64,000 bases of DNA, taken from assembly GCF_042684265.1 (NCBI RefSeq), contig NZ_JBHULB010000016.1, forward strand, positions 1-64,000, read 5' to 3'. The position numbers were made by a program, and so were the translations under genes. Within the stretch, counting starts at the first letter, position 1. Each line of letters begins with the position of its first letter. Shown in pieces: positions 33,609 through 42,772 of the stretch. This stretch comes from Croceitalea marina. Lineage in GTDB: Bacteria > Bacteroidota > Bacteroidia > Flavobacteriales > Flavobacteriaceae. The notes below the pieces were generated by a model, which did no database searches, was not told the DNA's origin, and was given only the letters and a program-made list of their open reading frames with translations.

Positions 33609-34916
33609 TTATCCACCGAAATCATCGAATCTGATATGCTCATCTGGTATCCCAAAATCTTCACCCATTTTTTGAACAGCCTTGTTCATTAATGGAGGAC
33701 CGCAGAAATACAACTCAATGTCCTCTGGAGACTCATGATGGTTCAAATAATGGTCTATTACACAATTGTGTATAAATCCGACAAAACCATCACCAGGGGC
33801 ATCTATGCTCTCTTTAACCTTCCAATTATCTTCTTCTAAAGGCTCAGAAAGCGCTAAATAGAATTTAAAATTCGGAAACTCTTTCTCCAATTTATAAAAA
33901 TGATCTAAGTAGAATAGTTCACGTTTTGAACGACCACCATACCAATAGGTAACTTTACGATTTGTTTTTAAGGTCTTGAACAAATGATATAAATGTGAGC
34001 GCATTGGTGCCATACCAGCTCCACCTCCAACGTATAACATCTCAGAATCAGACTCATTGATAAAGAACTCACCATAAGGTCCTGAAATTACGACATCATC
34101 ACCAGGTTTTAGACCAAAAATATACGAAGAAGCTACACCAGGATTAACATCCATCCAACCGTTCTTAGAACGATCCCATGGTGGCGTTGCAATACGAACA
34201 TTTAGCATAATTTCTCTCCCTTCAGCGGGGAAAGAAGCCATAGAATATGCTCTTTCTACCAGTTCAGGGTTTTTCATAACCAAGGGCCAAAGATTAAATT
34301 TGTCCCATTCTGCTTGAAATTTATCAGGTTTATCATGCTCCTCAGGATGCGCGGTGATGTCCATATCAGCAAACTTCACTTCACATTTTGGAACTTCAAT
34401 TTGAATATACCCTCCAGCTTTATAGCCCATATCTTCAGGAATCTCAACAACAAATTCCTTAATAAATGACGCAACATTATAATTACGAACAACTTTAGCA
34501 GGCCACTTTTTAATGCCGAAAACTTCTTCAGGAATGGTAATCTCCATATCCTGCTTTACTTTTACTTGGCAAGCCAAACGCGCTCCGTGCTGTAATTCTT
34601 TTCTGGAAAAATGTGGTGTTTCAGTTGGTAAAGCCTCCCCACCTCCAGAAAGCACGTGACACTCGCATTGGATGCAGGTACCCCCTCCTCCACAAGCAGA
34701 AGGCAGAAACACTTTTTGATTTCCTAGGGTAGATAATAACGTACCCCCTGAGGAAACCTCTATTTTCTTTTCACCATTGATAGTCAGTGTAACAGGGCCA
34801 GATGGTGATAATTTTTCTTTTGTAAACAATAGCAATGCAACTAGCATTAATAATAAAACTAGAAACGCAACTACCGTAATTAGTATAGTACCTCCCGTAC
34901 TTGTAGCTAAAATCAT
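33609..34916 (-). CDS. nqrF: Na+-translocating NADH:quinone oxidoreductase subunit F
   Basis: A 435-residue subunit that accepts electrons from NADH. An N-terminal membrane helix (ILITVVAFLVLLLMLVALLL) anchors a 2Fe-2S ferredoxin domain (LPSACGGGGTCIQCECHV plus a later ACQV Cys). An FNR-type domain follows with the FAD motif RAYSMASFPAEG, the NADH-binding GGGAGMAPMRSHL and the C-terminal FCGPPLMNKAV. The length is close to the family norm of about 410. It is the last subunit gene of the operon, 3 bases after nqrE. Confidence 0.97.
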   Translation of the reverse strand: MILATSTGGTILITVVAFLVLLLMLVALLLFTKEKLSPSGPVTLTINGEKKIEVSSGGTLLSTLGNQKVFLPSACGGGGTCIQCECHVLSGGGEALPTETPHFSRKELQHGARLACQVKVKQDMEITIPEEVFGIKKWPAKVVRNYNVASFIKEFVVEIPEDMGYKAGGYIQIEVPKCEVKFADMDITAHPEEHDKPDKFQAEWDKFNLWPLVMKNPELVERAYSMASFPAEGREIMLNVRIATPPWDRSKNGWMDVNPGVASSYIFGLKPGDDVVISGPYGEFFINESDSEMLYVGGGAGMAPMRSHLYHLFKTLKTNRKVTYWYGGRSKRELFYLDHFYKLEKEFPNFKFYLALSEPLEEDNWKVKESIDAPGDGFVGFIHNCVIDHYLNHHESPEDIELYFCGPPLMNKAVQKMGEDFGIPDEHIRFDDFGG

Positions 34917-34919
34917 TTG

Positions 34920-35657
34920 TTATTTGTTTTTAACCTCGTTATAAGAGATTGCTTTTTCATCTTCAATCTCTTTTTTTATTTCTTTTTCTTCAATTTTTTC
35001 TGCTGTAGTAGGAGCTGTTTCTTCAGGTGGCTCATTGTCACCAGTCAACATTCCCCCAAAACTTTGAAAACCGATACCCATTAATCCAGTAATGATAAAA
35101 GTGATTCCCAATCCTCTTAAAGGTGCAGGAACATTTGAATATCTAATTTTCTCGCGAATAGCGGCGATAGCCAGAATCGCTAAAAACCATCCTATACCTG
35201 AACTAACACCATAATTAAAGGCTAAGCCCAAAGTTGGTATTTCTCTTGCCTGCATAAACAAAGAACCTCCAAGAATAGCACAGTTTACAGCAATCAATGG
35301 TAAGAAGATACCTAAGGAATTGTATAATGATGGCGAAAACTTCTCTACTACTATTTCTACCAATTGCACCATTGTGGCAATGGTCGCAATAAATAATATG
35401 AAAGATAGGAAACTTAAGTTGTAATCTGCATATTCAGGGCCTAACCAAGCTAATGCACCATCTTGCAACAAATACTGATCAAGCAACCAATTTAAAGGCA
35501 CCGTAACGGCCAATACAAAGATTACCGCGGCACCTAAGCCGACTGCGGTACTTACTTTTTTGGAAACCGCCAAATAAGAACACATTCCCAAGAAGACAGC
35601 AAAAACCATGTTGTCTATGAAAATGGATTTGAAAAATAATTCTACATGCTCTAACAT
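34920..35657 (-). CDS. nqrE: Na+-translocating NADH:quinone oxidoreductase subunit E, with acidic tail
   Basis: A 245-residue six-helix membrane subunit. Signature segments: FLGMCSYLAVSKKVSTAVGL (with the Cys of the central iron site), AVNCAILGGSLFMQAREIPT and FNYGVSSGIGWFLAILAIAA. NqrD and NqrE together hold an Fe/FeS centre in the membrane and shape the Na+ path. The usual length is about 200 residues; here the last 45 residues form an extra charged tail (PPEETAPTTAEKIEEKEIKK) absent from the Vibrio protein. It lies 3 bases before nqrF. Confidence 0.96.
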   Translation of the reverse strand: MLEHVELFFKSIFIDNMVFAVFLGMCSYLAVSKKVSTAVGLGAAVIFVLAVTVPLNWLLDQYLLQDGALAWLGPEYADYNLSFLSFILFIATIATMVQLVEIVVEKFSPSLYNSLGIFLPLIAVNCAILGGSLFMQAREIPTLGLAFNYGVSSGIGWFLAILAIAAIREKIRYSNVPAPLRGLGITFIITGLMGIGFQSFGGMLTGDNEPPEETAPTTAEKIEEKEIKKEIEDEKAISYNEVKNK

Positions 35658-35667
35658 AGTTCTTTAT

Positions 35668-36315
35668 TTATGCTTCTTCGATTAATGCTTTATTTCTTGA
35701 ACGTTGTACCCAGATAATAATTCCAACTACAATTAAGGCGGCAGGAGGAATAATCATAAAACCATTATTCTCATATCCTGTAGCGTATAATCCTGTTTTG
35801 GCAATTGGGTCACCGAAAACGGGATACCCTAATAATGTTCCTGTACCAAATAATTCCCTAAAAAAGCCAACTATAATTAGTATTACCCCATAACCCAAGG
35901 CGTTACCAATACCATCCAAGAATGATTTCCAAGGACCGTTACCTAAAGCGAAAGCCTCAAAACGCCCCATAATAATACAGTTTGTAATTATAAGACCCAC
36001 AAATACAGAAAGTGTCTTACTTAATTCGTAGGCGAAGGCTTTTAATACCTGGTCTACTATAATTACAAGGGTTGCAACCACGATTAGTTGTACAATAATT
36101 CTAATTTTAGATGGTATGATGTTACGCATCAAGGAGATAACAACATTACCCACACCAAGTACGAATATTACCGATATCGCCATTACGATTGAAGCTTTAA
36201 GCTCTGCCGTAATTGCTAAAGCCGAACAAATACCTAAAACTTGAATAGTAATTGGGTTATTATCGGCTAGTGGATCTAATATAAGATTTGCATCTTTTTT
36301 TGAAAGTAGCGCCAT
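35668..36315 (-). CDS. nqrD: Na+-translocating NADH:quinone oxidoreductase subunit D
   Basis: A 215-residue membrane subunit related to NqrE and RnfE. Motifs: DNNPITIQVLGICSALAIT (first conserved Cys), IITNCIIMGRFEAFALGN (second Cys) and DGIGNALGYGVILIIVGFFR. These cysteines bind the membrane Fe centre with those of NqrE. It lies between nqrC (1 base) and nqrE (10 bases), in the usual order. Confidence 0.96.
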   Translation of the reverse strand: MALLSKKDANLILDPLADNNPITIQVLGICSALAITAELKASIVMAISVIFVLGVGNVVISLMRNIIPSKIRIIVQLIVVATLVIIVDQVLKAFAYELSKTLSVFVGLIITNCIIMGRFEAFALGNGPWKSFLDGIGNALGYGVILIIVGFFRELFGTGTLLGYPVFGDPIAKTGLYATGYENNGFMIIPPAALIVVGIIIWVQRSRNKALIEEA

Positions 36316-36316
36316 A

Positions 36317-37069
36317 TTAATTGGTTCTAATCGTTTCTAGATAGGGTTTGTAAATATTCAATGTTTCTTTGATCATTGCCGCTACACCATTACCTGTAAT
36401 GGTGGCACCAGCCAAAGCATCGACCTCGTTGTCTTCTTTATCATTATTCAACGGATCGTTATTTCCTTTGGCCACAGCTATACCAGCGTATCGATTACCA
36501 TCTAATACTGATTCACCGATAAAATCATCCATAAAGTAGCGAAGCTTAATATTAGCTCCCAGACCTGGCGTCTCTCCTTTATGGTCAAAATAAGCACCTT
36601 GAACAATCATATTCTCATCAAGGGACATAAAGCCCCAAATGGCATCCCAAAGCCCTTTTCCATACATTGGTAATATATAGAACTTTTTACCATTTTTTTC
36701 TCCAACAAATAGTGGAAATTGAGCATCTCCACCATTCTTTAAAGCTGATAGTTGTTTTTTCATGTCTATCAGATAGGCATCATTTTGCTCTTCTACACTA
36801 CCATCTGGCGAAACCACCAATTGCTTTGTGATGAACTTCGTGAACTCACCTTCAACCTCGGTTGTAGGAATAAAATTAACCCCACTGTCCTCAGTGTTCT
36901 CGTTTACGCCCATGGCGTAAAGAATATTTTGTTGCTTTTCAAAACGTTCGTTTTCTCCAATCTTATCTTTTAAGCCGGAGGCCAAAAAGGCAAGAATAGA
37001 CCCAACAACCACAACCATAATTATTGCAAAAATTACGGTATACGTGTTTTTCTCTGTATTTACTGCCAT
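36317..37069 (-). CDS. nqrC: Na+-translocating NADH:quinone oxidoreductase subunit C
   Basis: A 250-residue subunit with one N-terminal membrane helix (YTVIFAIIMVVVVGSILAFL) and a periplasmic FMN-binding domain. The flavinylation site is DALAGATITGNG, with Thr at residue 223, modified by ApbE. Upstream motifs GLWDAIWGFMSLDENM and HKGETPGLGANI are typical for the family. Starts 1 base after nqrB. Confidence 0.96.
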   Translation of the reverse strand: MAVNTEKNTYTVIFAIIMVVVVGSILAFLASGLKDKIGENERFEKQQNILYAMGVNENTEDSGVNFIPTTEVEGEFTKFITKQLVVSPDGSVEEQNDAYLIDMKKQLSALKNGGDAQFPLFVGEKNGKKFYILPMYGKGLWDAIWGFMSLDENMIVQGAYFDHKGETPGLGANIKLRYFMDDFIGESVLDGNRYAGIAVAKGNNDPLNNDKEDNEVDALAGATITGNGVAAMIKETLNIYKPYLETIRTN

Positions 37070-37070
37070 G

Positions 37071-38330
37071 TTATACTGTTTCTACTTTTAACTCTTCTGC
37101 CTTACCATCAGATGGTTTTGGAAGAATAGTTGCGTTCTTTAATCGTTTCAAACGTTTTTTAACATTACCCTGAACCACATAGTGGTCAATTGTTGGTGCA
37201 AAAACATTCATTAATAATATTGCCAAGAATACTCCTTCTGGATATCCGGGATTAAATACCCTGATCATTACCGAAATGAATCCTATCAAAAATCCATAAA
37301 TCCATTTTCCTTTATTGGTCTGAGAACCAGTAACCGGATCTGTCGCCATATAGACGATACCAAAAGCGAGCCCCCCGACAATTAAGTGTTTCCAAAAATC
37401 GAAACTCATTAAGCCATAGAACTTGCTGTATTCAGGAATCCACTCCCAAGCAACCGCTCCATTAAATACTAATCCCATTACCAAAGAACCGATTACAGCA
37501 CTAAGCATAATCCTCCAACTGGCAATTTTGCTAAAGATTAAGAACAAACCTCCAAGAAGTATTAAAAATGTTGATGTCTCGCCAACGGAACCCGGAATAA
37601 AGCCAAAGAACATATCTGAAATAGAATATGAAAACTCACTTGTATTACCGGCCGCTAAATGCCCTAATATGGTCTCACCAGAAATGGCGTCAGGAGTACC
37701 TGCGAGATTAACAGCATCGTGTACCCAAACTTTGTCACCACTCATCCATGTTGGGTAAGCAAAGAACAAAAATGCTCTAATGGTCAATGCAGGGTTAAGG
37801 ATATTCATACCTGTACCCCCAAAAACTTCTTTACCAATTACAACCCCAAAAGCAACGGCTACAGCCAGCATCCAAAGCGGTGTATCTACAGGTATAATAA
37901 GTGGCACAAGCATTCCGGTTACCAAATAGCCCTCTTCAACCTCATGTCCTTTTATTACTGCAAATATGAATTCAATCAATAAACCGACACCATATGAAAC
38001 GACAACTAAGGGTAAAATGGTTATTGCGCCCAACCAGAAATTATCCCAAGTAATAAAGTGTTCGAATAAGGAAAATTCAGCCGGAAAGCCATTGATTGCC
38101 GAGTAATGCTGGTAGCCAGCGTTGAACATACCAAAAAGCAAACATGGCACCAAAGCCAAAATAACGGTATTCATCGTTCTTTTTAAATCGTCCACAGCAC
38201 GAACATGCCCCCCAGAATGGGTGGTTTCGTTCGGTGTGTATAAAAAGGTATGAAGGGCATTAAAGGCCGGAGCCATTTTTTTACCCTGATATTTTAATTT
38301 AAGCTGATGTAATTTTTCTTTCATGCCCAT
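37071..38330 (-). CDS. nqrB: Na+-translocating NADH:quinone oxidoreductase subunit B
   Basis: A 419-residue polytopic subunit, the main Na+-path and quinone-interacting membrane protein. Segments: VDDLKRTMNTVILALVPCLL, HEVEEGYLVTGMLVPLIIP, FGGTGMNILNPALTIRAFLF and YMATDPVTGSQTNKGKWIYG. The covalent FMN is expected on a Thr in a D-x-x-S-G-A-T motif; here the motif reads DAISGET, with Thr at residue 220 kept but Ala replaced by Glu. Whether this is a normal lineage variant is unclear. It is 2 bases from nqrA on one side and 1 from nqrC on the other. Confidence 0.96.
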   Translation of the reverse strand: MGMKEKLHQLKLKYQGKKMAPAFNALHTFLYTPNETTHSGGHVRAVDDLKRTMNTVILALVPCLLFGMFNAGYQHYSAINGFPAEFSLFEHFITWDNFWLGAITILPLVVVSYGVGLLIEFIFAVIKGHEVEEGYLVTGMLVPLIIPVDTPLWMLAVAVAFGVVIGKEVFGGTGMNILNPALTIRAFLFFAYPTWMSGDKVWVHDAVNLAGTPDAISGETILGHLAAGNTSEFSYSISDMFFGFIPGSVGETSTFLILLGGLFLIFSKIASWRIMLSAVIGSLVMGLVFNGAVAWEWIPEYSKFYGLMSFDFWKHLIVGGLAFGIVYMATDPVTGSQTNKGKWIYGFLIGFISVMIRVFNPGYPEGVFLAILLMNVFAPTIDHYVVQGNVKKRLKRLKNATILPKPSDGKAEELKVETV

Positions 38331-38332
38331 TT

Positions 38333-39685
38333 TTATCCAATTTCTTGATACATTAAATCGAGTCCTTCTCTGATTATCTGCTGGTGCGGTTGTTTAGAAA
38401 TACAAATGAATTCAGTAAGTGCGAAATCCTCTGGAGCCACTTCGTAGAGCCCCAATTGCTCCATTTCATCCAAGTCTTTAACCATACAGGCCTTTAAAAG
38501 CTGTAACGGGTAAATATCTAATGGAAAAACTTCTTCGTATCTACCAGTTACTACAAAAGCTCTATGCTCTCCATTGGTATTGGTATCTAAATCGTACTTC
38601 TTATTCTTGTTCAACCAAGAGAATGTCAATGCCCTTGTTGATGATATTTTATTAAAAACGGGTTTGTTCCATCCAAAGAATTCGTAGTCGTCACCTTCTG
38701 GGATAGCCGTAACCGTATTGTTATAAAAACCTAGGTAACCTTCTGGAGTCGTTTTTGCACCCGTAAGTACATCTCCGTTTATTAGACGAAATTTATCTTG
38801 ATTGACACCACTTGCATACAAGAAGGTAGAAATTTCAGCACCTATTTTAGTGCTATAATATTTAGGGGCTTTTACCGATGAACCTGCAAGAGCAACCGTG
38901 CGCTCTGCATTGAATTGGCCTGTCAAAAGATACTCTCCGATAATTACCAAATCTTGTGGTGCAACGGTCCAAACCGTTTCTCCTTTATTAATAGGGTCGA
39001 TTTTATTAATTTGGGTTCCCACCAAGCCTGAAGGATGAGGACCAGATACCTTATGTAGCGTAATACCGTTGATATTTGTAAAAGGCGATGTTTCGGTATT
39101 GCCAACCGAAACATGAACCTGCCCAGGCGTCATTTTAGCAAGTGCAGTAATTGCCGCTTGTATCTCCTTCTCTTTACCTCTTAGCACATAATCGGTTTCA
39201 GCAGCTAATGGTGCAGTAGCATATCCCGAAATAAAAATAGCTTTCGGAGTTGCATCAGGATTGGCAACAATATCGTAAGGACGTTGCTTTACAAATGCCC
39301 AACAACCTGATTGAAGCAGCACTTTTTTAATGGATTCCCCATCAACAGCATTCACATCGATGGCAGTGTCTTTTTGATAGCTCTGTTCTTTATCTGCAAG
39401 AATCTTTATTGTCAAAATACGACGTCTAGCACCCCTTAAAATCTCAACTATTTCTCCACTAACCGGAGAAACAAAGCGCATGTCTTCAATATTCTTGTTG
39501 TAAAAAATAGCTTCGCCAGCCTTTACCTCAGCTCCTTCTTTAACCAACATTTTTGGGGTAACTCCGTGAAAATCTTCTAGATTAAGGGCATAAACGTTGC
39601 TTAAAACAGCCTTAGATGTAGTTTGTTCAGCAGCCCCGACGAGGTTGATGTTCAACCCTTTTTTAATTCGGATGTCTTTAGACAT
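38333..39685 (-). CDS. nqrA: Na+-translocating NADH:quinone oxidoreductase subunit A
   Basis: A 450-residue cytosolic-side subunit without cofactors. It resembles RnfC, with an N-terminal Rossmann-like/barrel-sandwich part (TPKMLVKEGAEVKAGEAIFY, SPVSGEIVEILRGARRRILT) and a later domain (SGPHPSGLVGTQINKIDPIN, WTVAPQDLVIIGEYLLTGQF). It is the first gene of the operon. Its start is separated from a divergent gene (T9SS Plug) by about 150 bases that hold both promoters. Confidence 0.97.
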   Translation of the reverse strand: MSKDIRIKKGLNINLVGAAEQTTSKAVLSNVYALNLEDFHGVTPKMLVKEGAEVKAGEAIFYNKNIEDMRFVSPVSGEIVEILRGARRRILTIKILADKEQSYQKDTAIDVNAVDGESIKKVLLQSGCWAFVKQRPYDIVANPDATPKAIFISGYATAPLAAETDYVLRGKEKEIQAAITALAKMTPGQVHVSVGNTETSPFTNINGITLHKVSGPHPSGLVGTQINKIDPINKGETVWTVAPQDLVIIGEYLLTGQFNAERTVALAGSSVKAPKYYSTKIGAEISTFLYASGVNQDKFRLINGDVLTGAKTTPEGYLGFYNNTVTAIPEGDDYEFFGWNKPVFNKISSTRALTFSWLNKNKKYDLDTNTNGEHRAFVVTGRYEEVFPLDIYPLQLLKACMVKDLDEMEQLGLYEVAPEDFALTEFICISKQPHQQIIREGLDLMYQEIG

Positions 39686-39719
39686 ATTATTGTGGACCTT
39701 TTGTTAACAAAATTGCATG

Positions 39720-39727
39720 CAAATTTA
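39720..39727 (-). promoter_or_regulatory. Candidate -7 box of the nqr operon
   Basis: On the minus strand TAAATTTG matches TAnnTTTG, 34 bases before the nqrA start. No -33 TTTG is seen at the expected distance. Confidence 0.4.
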
Positions 39728-39788
39728 CTACTAAAACAATAATTATTATAATTAATCGGCTATAAAATTGGTATTACATCGACCGAAA

Positions 39789-39818
39789 TTTGTCGGGCAT
39801 GCTTTTTGTTTACCTTTA
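39789..39818 (+). promoter_or_regulatory. Promoter of the T9SS Plug gene
   Basis: TTTG at 39789-39792 and TACCTTTA at 39811-39818 are 18 bases apart, close to the Bacteroidota -33/-7 consensus. The predicted transcript starts near 39825, which excludes the upstream start at 39790. Confidence 0.55.
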
Positions 39819-39837
39819 CCACCAAAATATGCTTTTA

Positions 39838-41082
39838 ATGCGCTTTTTCATTAAACAGCTTCTGCTGATTTTTTTTACTTTAAGTCTGGTTGCCCAAGTA
39901 CAACAAGAGGTCGAACCTCCTTATAACATCAAAACAATAGTCTTTAAAGGCCCAACAGAGGATCAATTTCCGGTGATTGAGTTGGGGGAACAATTACTTT
40001 TAGAGTTTGATGATATTACGGCAAGCGAACAAGATTACTATTTTAAAATAGTACACTGCGATTATGATTGGACACCTTCCGAACTTTTAAAATCACAATA
40101 CCTTATTGGCACCGACAACCAAAGAATCATCGACTATGAAAATAGTTTAACAACATTACAACCCTACTCCAACTATAGGTTAACATTACCAAACGACCAG
40201 CTTAAATTCAGGGTTAGTGGAAATTATCTAATCGAAGTTTATAACATGGTGGGTGAATTACAGTTTTCACGAAGATTCATCATATACCAAAATGCAGTTA
40301 CGGTCGGGGGTGTTGTAAAACGTTCAAGGGACTTTAATTTTCTGAACGAAAAACAGGTAGTTCAATTCAACATTAATACTTCAGGATTTGAAATTGTAAA
40401 CCCGAAAAAAGAGGTAAAAGTTGCTATTATTCAAAATTATTTTTGGCCAACGGCTATTTATAATATTAAACCTCAGTTTACTTTAGGCAATGAGCTTGTA
40501 TACAAATACGACCAAGAAACTAGCTTCTATGGCGGTAACGAGTATTTGAATTTCGACACAAAAGACCTTAGAGCTCCGTCAGCGGCGATTTCAAGAATAG
40601 ATTTCAAAGAGTTGTACAATCATTATCTTTTCACCAATCAATATCGCTATGATAGGGAATACACCTATTTCCCAGATGTTAACGGTGATTTTGTGGTAAG
40701 AACCTTGCAGGGTGAAGATGTCTCTAGAGAAGCCGAATATACCAAAGTACATTTTAGTATTCCTTATAACCCAGAATTTGGTTTAGATGATGTCTATGTA
40801 TTCGGAAAATTCAACAACTATGATTTGAGCGACGAGAATAAAATGGTTTACAACGAGGATACTGGGAATTTAGAATTGATGTATCCTTTTAAACAGGGTT
40901 TCTACAACTATAAATATGTTACGAAAAACAAAGAAGGTGTTGTAGACCTAAATAGCATTTCGGGCAACTCGCATTTTACCGAAAATAGTTATCTGATTTT
41001 GGTTTACTATCGAAACTTTGGCGATATGTACGATAGCATTATTGGTATTGGCACAGCAAATTCGAGAAATATCAGTAATTAA
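39838..41082 (+). CDS. Type IX secretion system Plug protein (formerly DUF5103)
   Basis: A 414-residue exported protein with a signal peptide (RFFIKQLLLIFFTLSLVAQ). The start at 39838 follows from the promoter position; ATG at 39829 is a close alternative. Conserved blocks: NIKTIVFKGPTEDQFPVIEL, YYFKIVHCDYDWTPSELLKS, FRVSGNYLIEVYNMVG and PYNPEFGLDDVYVFGKFNNY. In F. johnsoniae a protein of this family plugs the SprA translocon on the periplasmic side. It is monocistronic or leads the genes downstream. This is one of the core T9SS parts in the window. Confidence 0.88.
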   Translation: MRFFIKQLLLIFFTLSLVAQVQQEVEPPYNIKTIVFKGPTEDQFPVIELGEQLLLEFDDITASEQDYYFKIVHCDYDWTPSELLKSQYLIGTDNQRIIDYENSLTTLQPYSNYRLTLPNDQLKFRVSGNYLIEVYNMVGELQFSRRFIIYQNAVTVGGVVKRSRDFNFLNEKQVVQFNINTSGFEIVNPKKEVKVAIIQNYFWPTAIYNIKPQFTLGNELVYKYDQETSFYGGNEYLNFDTKDLRAPSAAISRIDFKELYNHYLFTNQYRYDREYTYFPDVNGDFVVRTLQGEDVSREAEYTKVHFSIPYNPEFGLDDVYVFGKFNNYDLSDENKMVYNEDTGNLELMYPFKQGFYNYKYVTKNKEGVVDLNSISGNSHFTENSYLILVYYRNFGDMYDSIIGIGTANSRNISN

Positions 41083-41109
41083 ATTATCTTTAATCCCAGA
41101 ACCGACCAA

Positions 41110-42321
41110 ATGGACGAAGGGGAAGAAAAAGGCCTAATCAGTAGAGGGCGTTACGAACTAAAATTTAGAGGCACCGAATGTCTTAATTGTGGACATCCCT
41201 TGGGCATGAGCGATAAATACTGCCCAAATTGCGCTCAGGCCAATAGCACCAAAAAATTGACCATCAAAGACTTTTTTGACGAGTTTTTATGCAACCTCAT
41301 TAATTACGATTCTAAACTTCTTGCAACGCTTTACGCCCTGTTGGTCAAACCTGGCACTATAACACGAGATTATATAAAAGGGAAAAGAGTTTCGTATACC
41401 AACCCGTTTCGGTTTCTTTTAAGTTTGGCTTTTCTATATTTTTTAATGGTGAGTTATGGAGGGGCATTCTCGAATTTAGATGACCTAAAATTAGATGAGA
41501 AAATAAATCAAACTGGTCCTTTATCTTTTTCTTTTGATGGGGATAAGACGGCAGAAGAACGGAAAAAGGACAGTATTGAATCCGAAGTGAAATTGGACAA
41601 GCTTTTTAGAGGCTTAGATTCCATAAAAACAAATAATCCAGAAATCGACAAGGGCATACAGGGTCTGGATACCTTAGAATATTTGATCAGAGCGCAAGAA
41701 CTAAAAGAAAAACAGAAAGATTCTTTTATGACTGCTGACCCGCGCAGTTATTTTCAAAGACTTAAGGAAGATCCAGATAGTGGCTTTTTAAAAAGAATGG
41801 AATTCTTTTTTGTTCAACTCCGTAATGATTCTATAACCAGTTATGCCGAAGCAAAAGCTAAATATGATATAGATGATTCTTGGAAAACAAAATTGGCCTT
41901 CAATGCTTCGAAGAGTAGTTTAAGGGCTTGGAGGCAACCTGGAACTTGGTTAAATGATACAATCGCAAAACTACCTTTTGTCATATTTTTCTTTTTACCC
42001 ATCTTCACAATTTTCATTTCTGTGGTTTACATCCGTAAAAAATATACCTATACCGATCATTTGATCTTCAGTTTTCACAACCAGTCCTTATTATTTATCT
42101 TGCTCATCCTTAGTTGGATAATAGATTCAATTTTTGATTGGTCAACAGCGATAATATTCCTTTTAATTTTTGGAGTCTATCTTTTTCAATCAATGCGAAA
42201 GTTTTACAACCAAGGATTTTTCAAAACAAGCATCAAGTATTTATTTCTAAACTCGGTATTTACCTTTTTAGCCATAATTACGGTGTTATTATTAGGAATA
42301 GGAAGTGTATTTACATATTGA
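41110..42321 (+). CDS. DUF3667 zinc-ribbon membrane protein
   Basis: A 403-residue protein. The N-terminus has a zinc ribbon (CLNCGHPLG, then CPNCAQ, a CxxC-CxxC pair) and the family motif KLTIKDFFDEFLCNLINYDS, KPGTITRDYIKGKRVSYTNP. After one membrane helix (FRFLLSLAFLYFL) is a long charged region (about residues 130-285), then four hydrophobic helices. The family is widespread in Bacteroidota and has no known function. ApaG starts 2 bases after its stop, so the genes are co-transcribed. Confidence 0.88.
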   Translation: MDEGEEKGLISRGRYELKFRGTECLNCGHPLGMSDKYCPNCAQANSTKKLTIKDFFDEFLCNLINYDSKLLATLYALLVKPGTITRDYIKGKRVSYTNPFRFLLSLAFLYFLMVSYGGAFSNLDDLKLDEKINQTGPLSFSFDGDKTAEERKKDSIESEVKLDKLFRGLDSIKTNNPEIDKGIQGLDTLEYLIRAQELKEKQKDSFMTADPRSYFQRLKEDPDSGFLKRMEFFFVQLRNDSITSYAEAKAKYDIDDSWKTKLAFNASKSSLRAWRQPGTWLNDTIAKLPFVIFFFLPIFTIFISVVYIRKKYTYTDHLIFSFHNQSLLFILLILSWIIDSIFDWSTAIIFLLIFGVYLFQSMRKFYNQGFFKTSIKYLFLNSVFTFLAIITVLLLGIGSVFTY

Positions 42322-42323
42322 AT

Positions 42324-42710
42324 ATGATCACACAAGTAACCAAAGGAATTAAAGTTTCAGTGCAAACAACTTTTGAAGGCACCTTCTTCAAAAATTATAA
42401 AATGCACTATGCTTTCGGGTATACCATTACAATTGAAAATCAGAGTAAAGAAAGCGTTCAATTAACAGCACGCCATTGGGATATTTTTGACTCTCTAAAG
42501 GAAATGGAAACCGTAGATGGTGAAGGGGTCATTGGCAAAAAACCGGTAATTCAACCAGGTAAAGCGCACACCTATAGTTCTGGTTCACTTTTGGCTTCAC
42601 CGATAGGTGCGATGAAAGGTTTTTACCAAATGGTAAATTTAAGTTCTACGGAAGAATTTCTAGTTGAAGTACCTACCTTTAAATTCGCTGCTCCTTTCGC
42701 TCTTAACTAG
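42324..42710 (+). CDS. apaG: ApaG domain protein
   Basis: A 128-residue cytosolic protein with an Ig-like fold. Family signatures: TKGIKVSVQTTFEGTFFKN, YTITIENQSKESVQLTARHW, DGEGVIGKKPVIQPGKAHTY and SGSLLASPIGAMKGFYQM. ApaG has been linked to Co2+ tolerance and Ap4A metabolism in enterobacteria, though the biochemical role is not settled. The start at 42324 fits the family; the open frame extends upstream over the end of the DUF3667 gene, and this extension is rejected. Confidence 0.94.
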   Translation: MITQVTKGIKVSVQTTFEGTFFKNYKMHYAFGYTITIENQSKESVQLTARHWDIFDSLKEMETVDGEGVIGKKPVIQPGKAHTYSSGSLLASPIGAMKGFYQMVNLSSTEEFLVEVPTFKFAAPFALN

Positions 42711-42733
42711 TCGCTTTTTAGCTTACCGTTTAT

Positions 42734-42741
42734 TACCTTTG
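42734..42741 (+). promoter_or_regulatory. -7 box upstream of pruA
   Basis: TACCTTTG matches TAnnTTTG and lies 31 bases before the pruA start, after the apaG stop. Confidence 0.55.
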
Positions 42742-42772
42742 CCGGAACTATTTAATACTTAAATTTTCCGAA

